DNA of 64,000 nucleotides, taken from positions 13,903,001 through 13,967,000 of the forward strand of contig WHVY01000002.1 of NCBI GenBank assembly GCA_022266195.1, read 5' to 3'. This document shows, one piece after another, positions 63,738 through 64,000 of this stretch; within the stretch, counting starts at the first letter, position 1, and every line of letters begins with the position of its first letter. Position numbers and translations under genes: made by a program. The DNA comes from Tetranychus cinnabarinus (taxonomy: Eukaryota; Arthropoda; Arachnida; Trombidiformes; Tetranychidae). The notes under the pieces were generated by a model. The model worked only from the letters and a program-made list of their open reading frames with translations. It made no database searches and was not told where the DNA came from.

Positions 63738-64000
63738 GCCACATTTTCAATTTCCAACTCCTTTGTAACAAATGGTTAACTGTTCATTGAAATTTGTATC
63801 CATAATGAAGATGTTAACCCTTTCTGTTTCTTTCCTTTCATTTCTTTGATCTCTCTCTTTCTCCCTCTCCATTTACCTCACTTACAACGCTTACAATGTA
63901 AAAATATAACAGAAAAAAATACATTCATGATGTTTATGAATGATGATGATAATGATCAACAGATGATGATGACAATAACATTAATAACAAGGTCGTCGTG
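63738..64000. other. XKR 3' flank
   Basis: AT-rich with CT and ATG/ATA repeat tracts. Presumably carries the XKR 3' UTR. No AATAAA clearly assigned and no further gene seen before the edge. Confidence 0.5.

Overview
This window is nuclear DNA of an animal. The genes are split by GT-AG introns, the DNA is AT-rich (roughly two thirds A+T by eye), and the proteins are metazoan: an ABCC4/MRP4-type transporter, a TBC1D24/Skywalker-type TBC-TLDc protein and an XK-related (XKR) membrane protein. An intact jockey/R1/I-type non-LTR retrotransposon sits among them. An arthropod, perhaps an acariform mite, is my best guess, but that is inference; nothing here fixes the species. I saw no bacterial features, CRISPR array, rRNA or tRNA.

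Layout. 1-2982 is gene-poor flank. 2983-8322 (minus) is a complete 12-exon ABCC4-like gene whose exons join in frame into 1371 residues. 8323-13832 separates it from the divergent TBC1D24-like gene, and this promoter-to-promoter interval is filled by a non-LTR element with two intact, slightly overlapping ORFs (9083-13244). 13833-16674 (plus) is a complete three-exon TBC1D24-like gene of about 583 residues. 16675-18914 is intergenic and holds coding-like but frame-broken fragments on both strands.

18915-63737 (plus) is one five-exon XKR gene stretched over about 45 kb. Its coding sequence is only about 1.4 kb; the introns are about 3.0, 25.5, 5.8 and 9.1 kb. The third exon (47927-48080) is not part of any obvious long ORF and was found from the XKR motif plus matching splice phases. 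The introns carry a 281-bp Tc1/mariner-like MITE with TA duplications (24954-25234), a possible 58-residue secreted-peptide gene just beside it on the minus strand (25339-25515), a repeated 9-mer ACTGGGAGT confined to the 25-kb intron, a candidate two-exon antisense gene in intron 4 (54241-58398, 138 residues), and a perfect 103-bp inverted repeat (56767-57033) that would fold into a long hairpin RNA in transcripts from either strand.

The three main genes look like unrelated housekeeping or neuronal/membrane genes, not a functional cluster. The most unusual part is the XKR intron landscape: the giant introns, the nested antisense gene, and the long perfect hairpin lying in the introns of both the host and the nested gene. 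All gene models come from reading splice sites, phase and family motifs by eye; no search or alignment was run.
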